64,000 bases of DNA from Cannabis sativa (lineage: Eukaryota > Streptophyta > Magnoliopsida > Rosales > Cannabaceae). Each line of letters starts with the position of its first letter. Positions within the stretch are counted from its first letter, which is position 1. The stretch spans positions 74,825,580 to 74,889,579 of the forward strand of contig NC_083610.1 of assembly GCF_029168945.1 (NCBI RefSeq). The letters are read 5' to 3'. Positions 22,348 through 33,871 of the stretch are shown here, piece after piece. The notes beneath the pieces were generated by a model. It searched no databases, had not been told where the DNA came from, and saw only the letters and a list, made by a program, of their open reading frames with translations. A program made the position numbers and the translations under genes.

Positions 22348-22880
22348 CAGTAGAATCTCTATTTAAGAATACCTATTCAAGAATAACCTCTAATGAATAA
22401 CCTCTAAATTGTAATTAGTTATAAATTTTTTAAGTCCCGTATTAACAAAGTATACCTCTATATAAGAATAATTACATCTTTTTTTTTTTTTGATTTAAGC
22501 GTTTATATATTAAAATCATGTTTTACCTGGGACTCGAACCCAAGACCTTCAAAACACACACACCCACCTATGGCCACTTGAGCTAGCCTCAAGTGGTTAC
22601 TCAATTACATCTTAATAAAATATATACATATATTTTATAAAATTATTTATGTAGAATTACTTATTTTATTCTAAATTGTAATACATGTATAAATATTATA
22701 TTTACTCAAAAATAATTCTATTATGATATAATATTAAGGATTGTTTAATGTCATTGTTGTTAAATTGATATTTTTTGGTATTTTGAATTTTTATTCTAGT
22801 GTAACTGTATTTAGTTATAACCTTTCAATTAGAATATAATTTCCTTGTTCCAAGTGTATTCTTGAATAGAGGTTGTACTG
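22348..22880 (+). mobile_element. Emigrant-like MITE (pogo/mariner type) split by a SINE
   Basis: The termini CAGTAGAATCTCTATTTAAG and (reverse complement of the right end) CAGTACAACCTCTATTCAAG form inverted repeats flanked by TA on both sides (22346-22347 and 22881-22882). This resembles the known Emigrant MITE terminus and its TA target. A SINE sits at 22481-22602. Confidence 0.75.
22481..22602 (-). mobile_element. tRNA-derived SINE
   Basis: The minus strand reads an RNA polymerase III box A (TAGCTCAAGTGG) and box B (GGTTCGAGTCC) spaced as in a tRNA gene, and it ends in an A tail (T run 22481-22491 on the + strand). An 11-bp target duplication AATTACATCTT flanks it at 22470-22480 and 22603-22613. 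It lies inside the Emigrant-like MITE, so it is the younger of the two. Confidence 0.85.
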
Positions 22881-22882
22881 TA

Positions 22883-23320
22883 CTATACATGAGTAACATA
22901 AATTAAGAATATTTTTGGAAACATGTATAAAAAAACTTGTAAAAACTTCTAATAATAACCATGAAATCAATAGAGAAGGAAACTTTGACAATGGTTAAAT
23001 GTAATAGGTTTCAATTTAATGTCATCATTAATAATGTTGCGGAATTTGCCTTAAAAATTTGTTATTATTTCTCAAAAAGCTTGAATGGACAAAAGTGTTA
23101 CACCTTCATATAAATAAATTTTGTTAAATGCAATTAGAGTGTAGTAGATTTATGAGCACTAATTCAATAATCAATAACTTTAAAAGTTGATAACTTTATA
23201 ACTCAAGAACTAAATTATAGTTTGTCTAAACTATAATTACAAAAATAAGAATAAAACCTATCTATATATCCCAAAGTAATTGTTGAGAAAATTACACTTA
23301 CTATGGGATTTTAAAAGTTC
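22883..23320. other. AT-rich intergenic DNA, no gene seen
   Basis: No coding frame or repeat boundary is recognisable. Confidence 0.6.
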
Positions 23321-23551
23321 TTATGATAAATATGGCACATTTAAGTTTGACCAATTTATATGGTATTTTTTTATTTTTAGGTCTTATTATGGTATTTAAT
23401 ATGCCATATATATGTAATTAGGTTTTTAAATATCATATTTAATGTTTTTATTTGTTTAGGAAGTTTTATTTATCACTGATGCTGGAAAAATTACCGGAGT
23501 TTGCTGCCGGTGCCGGAAAAGTCGTCGGAGTTGCTGCCGGCACCAGAAAAT

Positions 23552-24070
23552 TCATCGGAATTGGCATTGTCATCGGAAAAATCATTGAAAAAATCACCAA
23601 GAAACCGAAACCACTTTCTTGGTGATTTTTCCATTGATAATGTCAATTCTGACGAGTTTTCTGACGCTAGCAGCTACTCCGGCGACTTTTCTGGCATCGA
23701 CAACAAACTTCGGAAAAGTCATCAGAATTGGCATAGTTGCTGGAAAAATTACCAAGAAACTGGTTTCTTGATGAAGAAACCAGTTTCTTGGTGATTTTTT
23801 TGGTGAATTTTTCTAACGACAATGGCAATTCTGATGATTTTTCCAGCATTGGTAGCAACTGTGACGACTAATACACCAGCAGCTACTCTGGTGGCTTTTT
23901 CAGTATCGACAGTAAACTCTGGGAAATTCGTCGGAATTGGCATTGTCGCCGGAAAAATAACCAAGAAACTGGTTTCTTTTCTTCATCAAGAAACCAATTT
24001 CTTGATGAAGAAACCAGTTTCTTGGTAATTTTTTTTGTGATTTTTTCGGCGATAATGCCAATTCCGATGA
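23552..24070. repeat. Three large imperfect palindromes
   Basis: P1 is 23552-23655, P2 is 23719-23837 and P3 is 23928-24070. Outer arms read TCGTCGGAATTGGCATTGTC and its complement. Inner arms read AAGAAACCAGTTTCTTGGT and its complement. P2 has inner arms of about 26 bp with one mismatch and a 4-base loop. Confidence 0.85.
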
Positions 24071-24540
24071 CTTTTTTAGCGTTGGTAGCAACTCCAGTGA
24101 CTTTCTCGGTGCCGGCAGCAACTCCAGCGACTATGTCAATTTTGATAACTTGTTTCAGTTAACTTTATTATTTAGTATTTATATTTTGTTATGATTTTTC
24201 ATAGTGTCGAATCTGGTTTCACAAGGTTCATAAGCTCGAAACTGGTTTTACAGATTTTAAGGGTTTTGTAATGAGGTTGCTCTATTTTATGATGTTATTG
24301 TATATTTTTTATTTTAAGTTTCTTTTTATTATTTTGTTTCTAGGTTTGAAACTAATTTTCACACTTATATTTTGTTTTAGATTATTATTGTGCATTGTGC
24401 GTTGTTTTGTCTATATTTATTTATGAGTATTTTTTTGTGTTTTTTTTTCTCTATATGGTTGATTGATGAAACTAGATTCAATTATTTTCAGTGTATACCA
24501 TTTTTGTTTTGTTTTCATAATCATTATTATTGTTGTGTAA

Positions 24541-24844
24541 AGAAACTAGTTCCTTGATGAAGAAACCACTTTCTTGGTCAAGAAATCACTTTCTTGGTGA
24601 TTTTTCTAGTGATTTTGCTAGTGACAATGCCAATTCTGACGACTTTTTTGACGCCGGCAATAACTCCAGCAATTTTTTTGACACCGATAACTACTCCGGC
24701 GACTTTGTCGGCACCGACATCAAACTCCATAATAGTCGTCGAAATTGGCATTGTCACTGGTAAAATTATCAGAAAAATTACCAAGAAACCAGTTTCTTGG
24801 TATTTTTCCTACGATTTTTCCAGTGACAATGCTAATTCTGACGA
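24541..24844. repeat. Partial palindrome and fourth large palindrome of the array
   Basis: 24541-24645 keeps the GAAACC...TTTCTTGGT hairpin but has an outer arm only on the right. 24736-24844 is complete, with outer arms GTCGAAATTGGCATTGTCAC and GTGACAATGCTAATTCTGAC. Confidence 0.75.
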
Positions 24845-24971
24845 ACTTTTCGACGCCGACAGCAACACTGGCGACTTTTCCGGCACCAGCAGCTACTCCG
24901 ACGAATTTTCCGGTGCCGACAGCAAACTCCGGTGACTTTTCCGGCACGAGTAACAACTCCGGCGATCACTA

Positions 24972-25041
24972 TAGTTTTATTTGTTTTATTTTTTTTAAAA
25001 AAAAAATAGTTTTATTTGTTTTATTTTTTTAAAAAAAATAA
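24972..25041 (+). repeat. 35-bp tandem duplication
   Basis: TAGTTTTATTTGTTTTATTT followed by a T run and an A run occurs twice in a row (24972-25006 and 25007-25041). Confidence 0.85.
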
Positions 25042-25260
25042 ATATGAAGAGAATTTTAATATTTTTTATGGTAATTTAATTAAGTATTTATTTTTTATGA
25101 ATCTAAAATTCAGATTTCTTTTTAATGTTTTAGTTTGATTGATTAGATAATGTCATATTTAGTGACATTTACTTTTTATGTCATATTTATCATAACCTTA
25201 ATAATATAATTGTTAATAATATAATTATCATTAATTATTTTCACTACTTCCTTTAATCAT

Positions 25261-25422
25261 CAAGAAACCACTAAAAATTTATTATATTTATATATAATAA
25301 TTTATCGTAGGTGGGTAAAAAGAATATAATTTTTTATGAGAATAATCATATAATAATAAAAGAGTAATTTGATAAACCATGCTAAAAAATTAGCTATAAT
25401 TTTTAATTAAATCCAAATATTA
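25261..25422 (+). repeat. 162-bp direct repeat, left copy
   Basis: It runs from CAAGAAACCACTAAAAATTT to AAATCCAAATATTA. The copy at 27282-27443 has the same length with only two substitutions seen. The pair brackets an LTR remnant. Confidence 0.92.
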
Positions 25423-27281
25423 AAAATTATGTTGTTTAACACCCCAAATATGAACTTTCTAAAACGATAAAATAAACACATATAAAGTTAAGAAAACCTT
25501 ACATCGATGCAGCGGAATTAATGTCTCATTCCACTTAGATCTCTAACCCTTGTATCCTTTCTGTCGCAAAGTATTATCAAGATTTGAGCCCGAATGTCCT
25601 TCTCTTTGTGTGTGATCCTTCACAGTCTTCCAATCTATGATTGAGTTACCACTTGCTGTGTGTGGGCACTTACTCTATCACTAAGGTTCGAAATTTATGA
25701 AGAGGAAAAGAGAGAGAGTGATTTCGGCCAAAGAAGAGAAAAGGGAAGACTTAGTTTTCTGAAGAGAAAATTTTCTGACAGAAAAGGTTATGAAAACTTA
25801 TCTTTGAAAACTTGTTATTTGACTAAGCAATCACTTTCTATTTATAGGCAACTACTAGGTTTAGGTTAGGAATTATTTGGCATTAAAATAATGAAAATAT
25901 CAATTTAAAAAACCTAAATAAGTGGTCGGCCATGGTGTGTAGAATGGGCCCCACTTGGTTTTGCAGTTTTCACAAATTTTATTTCTATTTTCTCAAAAAT
26001 GCCAATTTTTCAATTCTAACCATTTAAATACCAAAACTAATTATTTAATAACTAAAATAGATTATTAAATAATATTGTCATTTAATTTAATTATTAATTA
26101 GACATATAAAGTCTATTAATAAATAAATAAACCTTGAATCTCTTTTATTTACAATTTCGCTCTTGCTTAGTGAAAATTCACAAATTAGACATAGTCTAAC
26201 TTTAGAATTATAATTGATTAATCACAAATCAATTATTGAGTCTTACAAGCAGTATGTTCTCAACTAGAATGGGGACCATGGATCTATATGCTGAGCTTCC
26301 AATAAGTGAACCGAATTTACTAAGTAAATTCCTACTTATTAATTCTTTGTTGAATCCACTCTTAGAACTTAGAATTGCACTCTCAGACTTATATAGAGCA
26401 TATTATATGTTCCACGATATAGATATGCTATCTCATTTAACCATTGTTATAATCTTATTATGATCAAGATCCTCTACATAGATGATTTACATCGAGATGG
26501 GATAATTTTACCGTTCTCACCCCTCAATGTATTTTGCCCCTTAAAACACTTAGCTACCTGTAAATGATGTTTAGTGATCTAAGAATTAGTCACTTAAACA
26601 AGAGCTCATCCATTTACTTCTATTTGCTAAGCTCGAAGGGAATCATCACTTGACTTCTATACACCAGTAGAAGCTATAGATTCCATATTTATGTTCAACA
26701 CTCCCACTCAATCATACTATCATGTTCCCAAAATATACGTATCACCCTGACCCAAAAGTAGGCTTAACTAATAAATCAAAGAACATGAATAGTACTCCTG
26801 AGTTGAGCCTAAGCATATCAGGATTTGGATTCTTTTAATCTTAAGATCAACTACTGATATTGACTTGGAAAGATATAACGGTAAGTTTATAATATCTTAA
26901 CTAAGTTGCAATATCGGTCCAGTCCAATGTATACTCCATACATTCGAAACCAGTATACTTTACTAATGTCCTGGAAAGAACATAACACTTACTCCAAGTG
27001 TAAGTACACATCATCGCTGATTATCACATTAGTGTAAATCCAAAACACTGATGAAACAGGGACTAAGTCTTTTGATTCATATGATCACAATCACATTCCA
27101 CTGTGTTGACGATACTGTAATTGTGAATAAACATATGATCTGGATTTAACTGATTTTGTGTGTAAATGTAATAAACATATTAAACCATTAGCATGAAAAA
27201 TTCATGCAAACATAAATCACTTCAAATTCTCATATTAATAACTAATCAGATTGTAAAGAGTTTTATTTAGGGCATAAAACC
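25423..27281 (-). repeat. Copia-type LTR remnant lacking both termini
   Basis: The minus strand begins TTGGGTTTTATGCCCTAAAT near 27283 and matches the solo LTR at 34442-36323 with divergence, including a TATA-like CTATAAATAG (25838-25850) and the downstream TTATATGTGTTTATTT block. The final 45 or so bases of the LTR are missing at its 3' end (near 25423-25445), and the first 2-3 bases are missing at the other end. Short ORFs inside (25660-25869, 26236-26463) are LTR noise. Confidence 0.75.
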
Positions 27282-27443
27282 CAAGAAACTACTAAAAATT
27301 TATTATATTTATATATAATAATTTATCGTAGGTGGGTAAAAAGAATATAATTTTTTATGAGAATAATCATATAATAATAAAAGAGTAATTTGATAAACCA
27401 TGTTAAAAAATTAGCTATAATTTTTAATTAAATCCAAATATTA
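27282..27443 (+). repeat. 162-bp direct repeat, right copy
   Basis: Same as 25261-25422 with substitutions at CCACT/CTACT and CATGCT/CATGTT. It starts exactly at the end of the LTR remnant. Confidence 0.92.
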
Positions 27444-27499
27444 CACATAGGAAAGATATTCTAATCTTTCAATTTCTTTCTAAAATTACTCTTCTCTTT

Positions 27500-28310
27500 T
27501 CAACTCAACCCATTCTGTCTAACTTCCTTCTCTCTTCTCTTTTCCTCTCCCATGCTCTCGGTTCCAACATTAACACCACTGCACCGAACCCACCCCCTCC
27601 ATTCGAACTAGGACGTACTCGAACCCCCCAACCCACTCGAACCCAACGACCCTTTTGACCCTGTCGACCCACTTGACCCCAACAACCCACGAGACCCACT
27701 CGAACCCTAACGACCCACGAAAATCACTCGAACCAGTCTCTGATCACCGTCCCCCCCACCGTTCACAAGACCTACTCGGACCCAGGTTTGTTTTTTTTTT
27801 TGTTTTTTTTATTTTTCTTTAATTTCTCCATTAAATACGCAATCTGTGATTAAACTAAATTGTTGATGATTAAACTTTTGATTTCTATTTTTTTGTGTTT
27901 GGGAAAGAATTTGGGTTTAGGGATATAGCTTTTTTGGGGTTTTGTATGTTTTTGCGACATTAGGCGATTTATATGTGAGTTTGTGTGAGTAATCATGCCA
28001 AGTTACAGTAGTTTCTGTGTTCATATTTTTGGCAATTTTTGGGCGACATTGTGCGATTTTATGCGAGTAATTAGTATAGATTTTGTGGTGGTATTATTGA
28101 GCGATACTTTGGAGACATTTGTGCGGTTTTGTGCGATGTACATTTGATATTATTTGCAATTTTTATGCATAAACTTTAAACAGTGCTTAAGCAATTTTAA
28201 CTGACGTGTGTGCGATTTATATGTGTTGTTTTGCGATTTATACATGTTATTTTGCGAGTTTGTGCAATTTATATTCCAAGTAATACTCATCTTTTATTTG
28301 TAAATACAGA
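27500..28310 (+). other. Leader-like region before the DUF1985 relic, with low-complexity repeats
   Basis: CT-rich DNA at 27480-27560 is followed by a degenerate minisatellite of CACTCGAACCC and CCCAACGACCC units (27590-27780). TG-rich DNA with recurring TGCGATTT and TGCGAG motifs follows (27955-28270). No clear coding frame. It may be the leader or first intron of the transposon-type gene that starts at 28311. Confidence 0.4.
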
Positions 28311-28773
28311 TGGCTCTAGAACTCATTCTTTCATTGTCTGAGCATTTTCCATGTGTATCACTTTCAGAGGGAACATATACTTTACTTCAATAAATGCTAA
28401 GTTCAAAGTCTTTAAGTTGACTGACAAGGTCAAGAAAACTCCCTTTAGAATTTTTTGGAATACCAGTGATTCGAAATTCTCTGGGGTGATTGTGCATTAA
28501 CTATTATTAAGGAAAAAGAAAGTCAGTGAGGTGAAAAATGATGAAGTGTGATTTTACGTGAGTAAAACTGAAGCCAAATTTGGGCAGTTTAAGTTCGATT
28601 TGATTATAGACCTAAAGATGAGTGTTGGCCCCTCGACTGAAGAATTGAATACACAATGCGATTTTGATCGGATACTGTAGGACCATTTCGACAATGCAAA
28701 AAGGGAGACCTTTAAAACCATTTGGCTAGCTTTTGAGGCATGTGATGTTGCAAATGATGTGTACAAGCTGGGG

Positions 28774-28778
28774 TTATG
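28774..28778 (+). repeat. Ty3 target-site duplication TTATG, left
   Basis: It immediately precedes the LTR TG and is repeated exactly at 39306-39310. Confidence 0.93.
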
Positions 28779-30856
28779 TGTAACGCCCTAATGCTAAGGC
28801 ACGCTACAGTGCTTTTTCAATTATTGTGCAATCTTTGCTAATCAAAGATATTTCTCGAAAAACGTGTTAAATTAAAACTTTTGCTTTAATTATTAAACTT
28901 TGTAATATAATATAATATTTACAAATTCCGGGATCCCGTTTTCAAACTTTGTAAAATTTACTTTTCACATTATACATTTCAAAATACACAAGTTCTAGGT
29001 CGCACAGCGACTTTCAAAATACAACTCCCAGATGTCCCGAGACCGAACACTCCAGGTCGCGCCGCTTGACATGTACAATCCCATCTGAGCTCGGGTTCAC
29101 TCCTGTTCAGTCATAGCCTTTCCTTTACCTACACATGAAAGTAGAAACTGTGAGTCAACAGACTCAGTAAGAAATGCATATAACACATCATATAATTTCC
29201 GATCTGTAAATAGGCGCCCATACACCTATTTACAGAGCTTAACAGATGAGTATGAACGTTCTAACTAGGATACGACCATGTACCATGTACCTCATGCACT
29301 CAGTATACCATCGTACTAGTGTAGGTAGGGTATGGACCGCACCTTGAGTACCGTTAAGTGTTGTACCACGGACACCTCGTACCTTTTCGTACAAGTGCTG
29401 GTAACACCATGATGTACTTCCAAACATCATACACCTTACCAATGCACTCTGTACCACAACCGTACAAGTGTTGGTAGTGTATGAATCACAACAAATAAGC
29501 ATGTATATATATTAACACATACATACATTCGAATATTCATATCACACATTATACACAGTTCTTACCTGTTTTCCTAATTCAAGTGTGCTGGCCGACCTGA
29601 ACGAAATTCACGTGCTAGATGGATGCCCTAATCACAATAATAGTAATACAGATGAGTGACTCGCTAAATCACTTTCCGGGACTTAAAACTTGAAACTAAA
29701 AGTTTCCCTATTGATAAATCTCATGGCAATACCCTAAATATCTCAAAATTGGCCAAAACTAGGGTTCTGGAAAATCCCCCAACGTGCAGGTTCTAACCGG
29801 CATCCCGGTTCTGGGTCACCAACCGGTCGACCGGTTGGTACAGGCCACCCAGAACCGGAATTCCGGTTCTACTGCTGGGAACCAAAAAATCATCCCCCTT
29901 GATTCAATTCAATCCCAAACTTAACCAAACTCTCCAGTATACCTATACAATGCATAAACATCCATTTCCAACCAACAAATCACAGAACAAACCAATAATT
30001 CAATTTATGCCATTAAAGCTCAAAGCTTGAGTTTCAAAACTCAAGCTTGCTTAAAACCAACATCAAGCAATAAAATCAGCTACTAGGGACTTCAATCAAC
30101 TTAAACCAACCCTAGAATTCGAACCCTAGGTACTTCAAACCTTAACAGCCCCTAATTAACAATATCACCAATTCAACCTAACTTTAAAACTTGAAAACTA
30201 AGAAGGGTTTCAATAGGGCTTACCTCCACTTGAACCTAGCTTGAATCCTTAGCTGAAAACTCCAAAATTCAGCAGCAAATTCCCTTAACCTTGCTGGTTT
30301 CGAAGGGGGAAAGGAGAAAGAAGAGAGAGTTCTTCTTATTTTGACTTTTCTTTGTTTTTTTTACAAAATGAGATAAATGAGGGATAAGGTTAATTCATGG
30401 CTGAAATAAACAAGCTAGGTGTCACTCCTTTAGGCAGCCACCTAAACCTTTACCAAATAAAATGACTAAAATGCCCTTAAGGTTATAACTTGGGTATTTC
30501 TAAAACTAGGGGTAAAATGGTCAAATTCCATAACCCTGATCAATCCCGATAATTTATTTTCTCTAAAATATTCCCCACTATGACATAGGGTTCTAAACTT
30601 ACTCATGTGATCAATCTAGCCATCCATCGCATTTTCCGTTGTCGCCGAGCAAAAATTACAAAAATAACATATTACACAAATAAACTAGATAATACCCCTA
30701 GAGTTTAATAAAATCTCCGGAATTGAGAAATTATAACTCTAATATTTATTTCTAAATATTGGGGTCCACAATTAAATAAATTCATAAATAATAATAAAAT
30801 AATATAATTTAGTGCTAATTGCCTTTACTAATCCACATACTAGAGCGGTCATTACA
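28779..30856 (-). repeat. 3' LTR of Ty3 element 2
   Basis: TG...CA ends (TGTAACGCC and GGTCATTACA on the + strand). It is nearly identical to 37228-39305. ORFs seen at 29239-29502 lie inside the LTR and are not genes. Confidence 0.93.
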
Positions 30857-30870
30857 ATTATCCCCCCGTT
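30857..30870 (-). other. Polypurine tract of Ty3 element 2
   Basis: The minus strand reads AACGGGGGGATAAT directly before the 3' LTR. Confidence 0.8.
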
Positions 30871-32180
30871 ATTAGGATTTCGTCCTCAAAATCTAACCTG
30901 AACAGCTCTGGGTGCTGAGTCCTCATATCCGACTCCAACTCCCAGGTGGCTTCTTCCACCTTACTGTTCCTCCAGAGCTCCTTAACCAGTGCAATAATCT
31001 TGTTCCGAAGAACTTTTTCTTTTCTATCCAAAATCTGAACAGGTTGCTCTTCATAGGATAAGTCTGGTTGTAGTTCAAGGGTTTCATAACTCAAGACATG
31101 AGTCGGGTCCGACACGTATTTCCTTAACATAGAGATGTGAAATACGTCATGAACAGCTGATAATGCTGGTGGTAAGGCTAGCCGATACGCTACCTGCCCG
31201 ACCTTCTCGAGTATTTGAAATGGCCCAATGAACCTAGGGCTTAACTTACCCTTCTTCCCGAAGCGCCTAATACCCTTCATTGGTGAAACTCGCAGGAAAA
31301 CATGTTCCCCTGCCTGAAATGTAACATCTCTGCGCTTCGGATAAGGATAACTTTTCTGCCTGCTTTGAGGAGTAAGCATCCGAGCCTTGATCTTATCAAT
31401 AACTTCATTGGTCCTCTGCACTAACTCTGGACCCAGGTACTTCCTTTCTCCCATCTCGTCCCAATGAATAGGAGAATGACATTTTCTACCATATAATATT
31501 TCATAAGGAGCCACCCCTATTGTACTTTGGTAGTTACTGTTGTAGAAGAATTCAATTAAAGGCAAGTACTTACTCCATGAACCCTCAAAGTCCATGACAC
31601 AGGCTCGCAGTAAGTCTTCTAAAATCTGGATAGTTCTTTCTGACTGACCATCAGTCTGAGGGTGAAAGGCTGTGCTAAACTTTAACTTGGTACCCATAGC
31701 CTTCTGAAGACTCACCCAAAACTTTGATGTAAACTTTGGATTCCTGTCTGACACAATAAATGTAGGGGCTTTATGGAAATAAACGATCCCCTTGCATACA
31801 ACTCAGCCTACTAATCCACTGAATATGTAGCTTTCACTAGTAGAAAGTGAGCTGATTCTGCAAATCCGTCCACTATGCCCCTTACTGAATCATACATTCC
31901 CGTAGTTCTAGGTATTCCAATTATAAAATCCATTGCAATGTCCTCCCACTTCCACTCAGGAAGGACTAAAGATTGCAATAACCCTGCCGGCCTCAGGTGT
32001 TCAGCTTTAGTTGCTGGCAGGTTAAACACTTGAACACATAATCCACCACTTTTCTTTTCATCTCATACCACCAAAAATAGGATTTTAAATCCTGACACAT
32101 TTTGGTGGTTCCTGGATGCAATGGATAAGGTGTGGCATGATCTTCTTCAAGCACCTTCTTCTTGACCTCTTCAACATTAG
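30858..32180 (-). pseudogene. Ty3 integrase with chromodomain-like tail
   Basis: The zinc-binding part (HPGTTKMCQDLK, CLTCQQ in shifted frames) lies around 32020-32160. The core starts at 32029-31811 (WKWEDIAMDFIIGIPRTTGM) and is broken by a stop and frameshift between 31755 and 31812. The last 298 codons (31754-30858) are open, with SDRNPKFTSKFW and TDGQSERT, so those two catalytic residues are intact here, unlike in element 1. GPFQILEKVGQVAYRLALPP, FHISMLRKY and EEATWELE follow, the GPY/F and chromodomain-like modules. In this clade the tail steers integration toward particular chromatin. Confidence 0.88.
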
Positions 32181-33139
32181 AAGCACAAACTCAAACTTTA
32201 AATATCAACATTCCACTGTTCGAAACTAAAAAGTCTTTAAGTCAACCGACCATTACATGGTCTCGAACTTCAACTAGCTCAGAGTATTCCAATTGCGCTT
32301 TTCTGATCCTTTCTAATCGATCAGATTGAAATATTAAATTGTGTAACTTTCCAACTATGAATTCAATCCATGCGTTAACCATTTCAGAGGCTAGTTAAGG
32401 GCTATTAAAACAGTAGTACAAACTTGCCTGCAATTCTTTCTACTCAACGCATCGGCCCCATCGTTGGCCTTCCCGGGGTAATACAAAATCTCGCTATTGT
32501 AGTCTTTAACCAAAACCAGCCATCTTCTCCACCTCATGTTTAAATTCTTCTGGATGACAAAGTATTTGAAACTCTTATGATCAATATAAATCCCACATTT
32601 TTACCATAAAAATGATGTCATCATATCTTAAAAACAAAACCACCGCAGCATGACCTAACTCATGAGTTGAATAGCACTGCCCATAATCTTTCAGTTGACG
32701 AACAGCTTAAGCTATAACTCTGTTGGCTTGCATCAGAACACATCCCAGACCTTGTCTGGATGTATCACAAAAACTTCAAATTTCTCTTGATCTGATGGAA
32801 AAGCTAACACCGGAGCTGTTATCAAACGTTGTTTTAACTCCTGAAAACTTGTTTCACATTTATCTGACCACACAAATCTCTTATTTTTTTTTCTTGGTCA
32901 ATTCGGTTAGAGCATAAAAATTTTAAAGAATCCTTCAATGAAACATCGATAATACCCTACTAAACCGAGAAAACTTCAAATTTCTATCACAGACTTGGGT
33001 CTCGGCCAATTCTTCACCGACTCCACCTTGTTTGGATCAACCATAATCCCATTCTCCTCAACAATATGACCCAGAAAGGACACCCCGAACAACCAGAATT
33101 CGCACTTTAAAGCTCCGCATACAACTTGTGGTCCCTAAT
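32181..33139 (-). pseudogene. Ty3 RNase H and linker region, heavily degraded
   Basis: Fragments of the expected protein appear in several frames on the minus strand, for example NKSHKFFVWSDKCETSFQEL-like, the LTPEKLK-like segments and YYPGKANDGADALSRK-like words. No open frame longer than about 60 codons remains. It lies between RT (ending 33140) and integrase, in the proper order. Confidence 0.6.
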
Positions 33140-33871
33140 TCACTGTAATACCACCCGAAGATGACGCTCGTGCTTTCTTTCTGGTTGAAAGTCTACAAGA
33201 ATATCATCGATAAACACTACAACGTAGTTATCGAGAAAATTCTCGAATACTCTATTCAAAAGATCCGTAAAGACCGCAGGAGCATTAATCAATACGAATG
33301 ACATTACCAGAAACTCATAGAGCCCATATCTGGTTCTAAAAGCAGTCTTTGGTATGTCCTTCTCCCGAATTCTAAGTTGATGATAACCAGACCGTAAATC
33401 AATCTTCGAAAACACTGCCTTTTCCTGAAGCTGATCGAACAAATCATCAATCCTGGGCAACGGGTACTTGTTCTTAATCGTCAGCTTGTTTAGTTCCCGA
33501 TAATCAATACACATTCTGAGGGAACCATCTTTCTTTTTCACAAAAAGAACCGGAGCTCCCCAGGGCGATACACTGGGTCGAATAAACCCAATGTCAAGCA
33601 TCCCCTGAAGTTGTAACTTAAGCTCCTTGAGTTCTGCCGGAGCCATTCTATATGGAGCTTTAGAAACAGGTTCGACTCCAGGTACCAAATCAATTACAAA
33701 GTCAATCTCTCGCTGTGGCGGCAATCCCGGCAACTCCTCGGGAAACACATCAAGAAAATCTTTCACCACCCGGACTACCTTAGGCCCAAATGTTTCAGGT
33801 CTGCTGGAGTCAAATACCACCGCTAGAAATCCTACACAACCATTGCATAGAAAATCCCTAGCCCTCAACAC
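33140..33871 (-). pseudogene. Ty3 reverse transcriptase
   Basis: Open for 243 codons: [107 protein letters not shown] and the catalytic [10 protein letters not shown]. The usual FGLTNAPA motif reads FVLINAPA. The frame fails just after the FIDD box, so the thumb is lost. Confidence 0.9.

Larger units (their letters stand above)
23321..25195. mobile_element. Candidate fold-back element with 14-bp inverted ends and palindrome array
   Basis: TTATGATAAATATG at 23321-23334 is perfectly inverted at 25182-25195. Between the two lie at least four large imperfect palindromes (23552-23655, 23719-23837, 23928-24070, 24736-24844) and a partial one at 24541-24645. Each large one is centred on ACCAAGAAAC...GTTTCTTGGT. 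They are separated by GC-richer units like CCGGCACCGGCAGCAACTCC. Target duplications were not found, so the element boundaries are tentative. Several overlapping frames rich in Ser, Asp and Phe arise from the repeats and are not supported as genes. Confidence 0.5.

Noticed and set aside
22481..22602. A functional tRNA gene
   Set aside because: Only box A and box B are tRNA-like. The acceptor stem does not close, and a target duplication and A tail show a SINE.
23501..25032. Several Ser/Asp/Pro-rich ORFs on both strands
   Set aside because: All are translations of the palindrome array in overlapping frames. No start context or conserved domain.
25261..27443. Small LTR retrotransposon (TRIM) with 162-bp LTRs
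   Set aside because: The repeats lack TG...CA ends, there is no primer site or polypurine tract inside, and the interior is itself a known LTR in reverse orientation.
27505..27699. Gly/Arg-rich minus-strand ORF
   Set aside because: It is a translation of the CACTCGAACCC minisatellite in antisense, not gene-like.
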